64,000 nucleotides of DNA from Pseudonocardiales bacterium (GTDB taxonomy: Bacteria > Actinomycetota > Actinomycetes > Mycobacteriales > Pseudonocardiaceae). Made by a program: the position numbers and the translations under genes. The DNA lies in contig JAFAPC010000086.1 of assembly GCA_019247305.1 (NCBI GenBank), forward strand, positions 1-64,000, written 5' to 3'. Each line of letters opens with the position of its first letter. Position 1 is the stretch's first letter. Positions 63,044 through 64,000 of the stretch are shown in pieces. The notes under the pieces were generated by a model, which was given only the letters and a program-made list of their open reading frames with translations, ran no database searches and was not told the origin of the DNA.

Positions 63044-64000
63044 CTAGCTCCGATCCGGTTCTGCCGTCAGTACGAATGATGGATAACGCCATCGTTGAGC
63101 TGTCCAGTAAACATGTTGAACGACATTTACAATCTCCGGGATCATTACTGCCTCGCCAACCTTTGCGTGTTCAATTTTTCGTTCCAAAACCGGCCATAAC
63201 GCCTCTGCCATGGCAATCTTATTCACCTTATACTCCCACTGACTCCACACCTCTTTGATGTCTTTGTGCCCTCGGCTACGAGTTCTCGCAATTGACTCAA
63301 CAAGTCCGTCTCTCGCCAGTCCGCCCACGGTGGCGTGCACTCGCATAATACCGTCAGCAAGTTCCTCGTCCGTAAAATGCGCAAACTCGTAGCATGATTG
63401 CGACCAGGTTCGGATTTCTACCAGCTCGTCAAGCTCACTGTCTGTTGTCTGCGCACCTTGCGCCTTCAATACAGCCCTAATTTCGTTGATGATCTGCGTA
63501 CGCGTCTTCTCGACCTTGCCCGGTGCAAAGTGCTTTCCTTCTGGATCGACTGCCACCATGAGCCGCGTCGGCGGCTTAATGAGCGACCAGTACCTGCCGT
63601 CTGGCGCTTTCGTACCGACCAGTGGCGCAGCTGCAAGCGCAGCCACCTTTTCTAGGTCGCGATCTACGCCACCGAGCTTTAAAACTCGCATCAGCTCAGG
63701 GGCTTCCGGATAGCCAAGTGCCGCCCATACTTTCGGCACGTGCATTTCCTCAGTCTCACCCTCAACCGCCAGCACGACGCGTGGGTGGGGAGAGAGCCCT
63801 AGCCGCATGAGGTTCTGATCAAGCGTATCCTGCCGACAGCTCAAACGCTCCATAAGCGGATGCCACGCCATGCGGGGAATCTCTGGCAGAGGCTCAGCAG
63901 CACCACGGTCTACGAGATCCTCATAGTACCGGAGCAATATCTCGGCAGTCTCCCGGAGCTCTATAGCGGACAACGCCGCATCCTTCAGGTGCTGCCGCGA
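63044..64000 (-). CDS. TOPRIM-domain protein, partial (5' end beyond window)
   Basis: The open frame continues to the window edge, so the start is outside; the TTG at 63973 is only an apparent start. About 318 residues are visible. VVLAVEGETEEMHVPKVW carries the conserved Glu of TOPRIM domains and RLMVAVDPEGKHF the D-x-D-like acidic motif, as in OLD-family or other TOPRIM nucleases. The C-terminal helices (ESIARTRSRGHKDIKEVWSQ) are unfamiliar. The gene is AT-richer than its neighbours and could be a defence or phage gene. The exact family is uncertain. Confidence 0.7.
   Translation of the reverse strand, partial: SRQHLKDAALSAIELRETAEILLRYYEDLVDRGAAEPLPEIPRMAWHPLMERLSCRQDTLDQNLMRLGLSPHPRVVLAVEGETEEMHVPKVWAALGYPEAPELMRVLKLGGVDRDLEKVAALAAAPLVGTKAPDGRYWSLIKPPTRLMVAVDPEGKHFAPGKVEKTRTQIINEIRAVLKAQGAQTTDSELDELVEIRTWSQSCYEFAHFTDEELADGIMRVHATVGGLARDGLVESIARTRSRGHKDIKEVWSQWEYKVNKIAMAEALWPVLERKIEHAKVGEAVMIPEIVNVVQHVYWTAQRWRYPSFVLTAEPDRS

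Overview
The window is high-GC actinobacterial chromosome. GlgE-pathway genes, an ethylmalonyl-CoA-type gene set, XRE/DUF397 pairs, an FxLD lanthipeptide operon and CrtU-like carotenoid tailoring genes point to a filamentous actinomycete, most likely Pseudonocardiales. That placement is inferred from gene content; no rRNA or tRNA gene was seen.

Layout. 0-2.2 kb: minus-strand FxLD lanthipeptide operon (methyltransferase, precursor, truncated LanB-like dehydratase). 2.7-7.3 kb: gamma-glutamyltransferase, etfA, etfB and a TetR regulator on the minus strand, with repeated GTAC-N3-GTAC operator-like sites before a divergent ECF sigma factor, a small protein and a DyP peroxidase. 9.8-13.7 kb: housekeeping and small-metabolite genes. 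13.7-29.1 kb: glycogen/trehalose/alpha-glucan block (glgX, glgP, membrane-anchored Hsp70-like protein, glgE, treS, mak), interrupted by a CrtT/CrtU/Rieske-like carotenoid module. 29.2-41.1 kb: an accessory segment separating mak from glgB, with XRE/DUF397, vapBC, a radical SAM gene carrying an in-frame TGA, a phosphotransferase, a frameshifted ATPase, a type ISP restriction-modification gene split by a 90-bp MITE-like element, and a cluster of gene remnants. 41.2-45.3 kb: glgB and a degenerate GGDEF/EAL protein. 45.3-61.9 kb: acyl-CoA metabolism (isobutyryl-CoA-mutase-like subunit, MeaB GTPase, thiolase, methylmalonyl-CoA epimerase, crotonyl-CoA carboxylase/reductase, a double 3-hydroxyacyl-CoA dehydrogenase, an aldehyde dehydrogenase), mixed with regulators and decayed toxin-antitoxin loci. 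62-64 kb: a more AT-rich segment with small ORFs, an XRE regulator remnant and a partial TOPRIM-domain protein running off the right edge.

How the genes fit together. TreS makes maltose, Mak phosphorylates it, GlgE extends alpha-glucan from maltose-1-phosphate, GlgB branches it, and GlgX/GlgP take it apart. Thiolase, hydroxyacyl-CoA dehydrogenase, Ccr, epimerase, mutase and MeaB together handle C4/C5 acyl-CoA flux. EtfAB and enoyl-CoA hydratase fit fatty-acid oxidation.

Most striking are: a palindrome found at the ends of both glgE and the GGDEF/EAL gene that supplies both stop codons; a MITE-like insertion with a 3-bp target duplication inside a restriction-modification gene; two related vapBC copies, one intact and one internally deleted, bracketing a 6.3-kb segment; a stop codon inside the Fe-S cluster motif of a radical SAM enzyme; and remnants of encapsulin-like, baeRF2-like and CBS genes in one 2-kb stretch.
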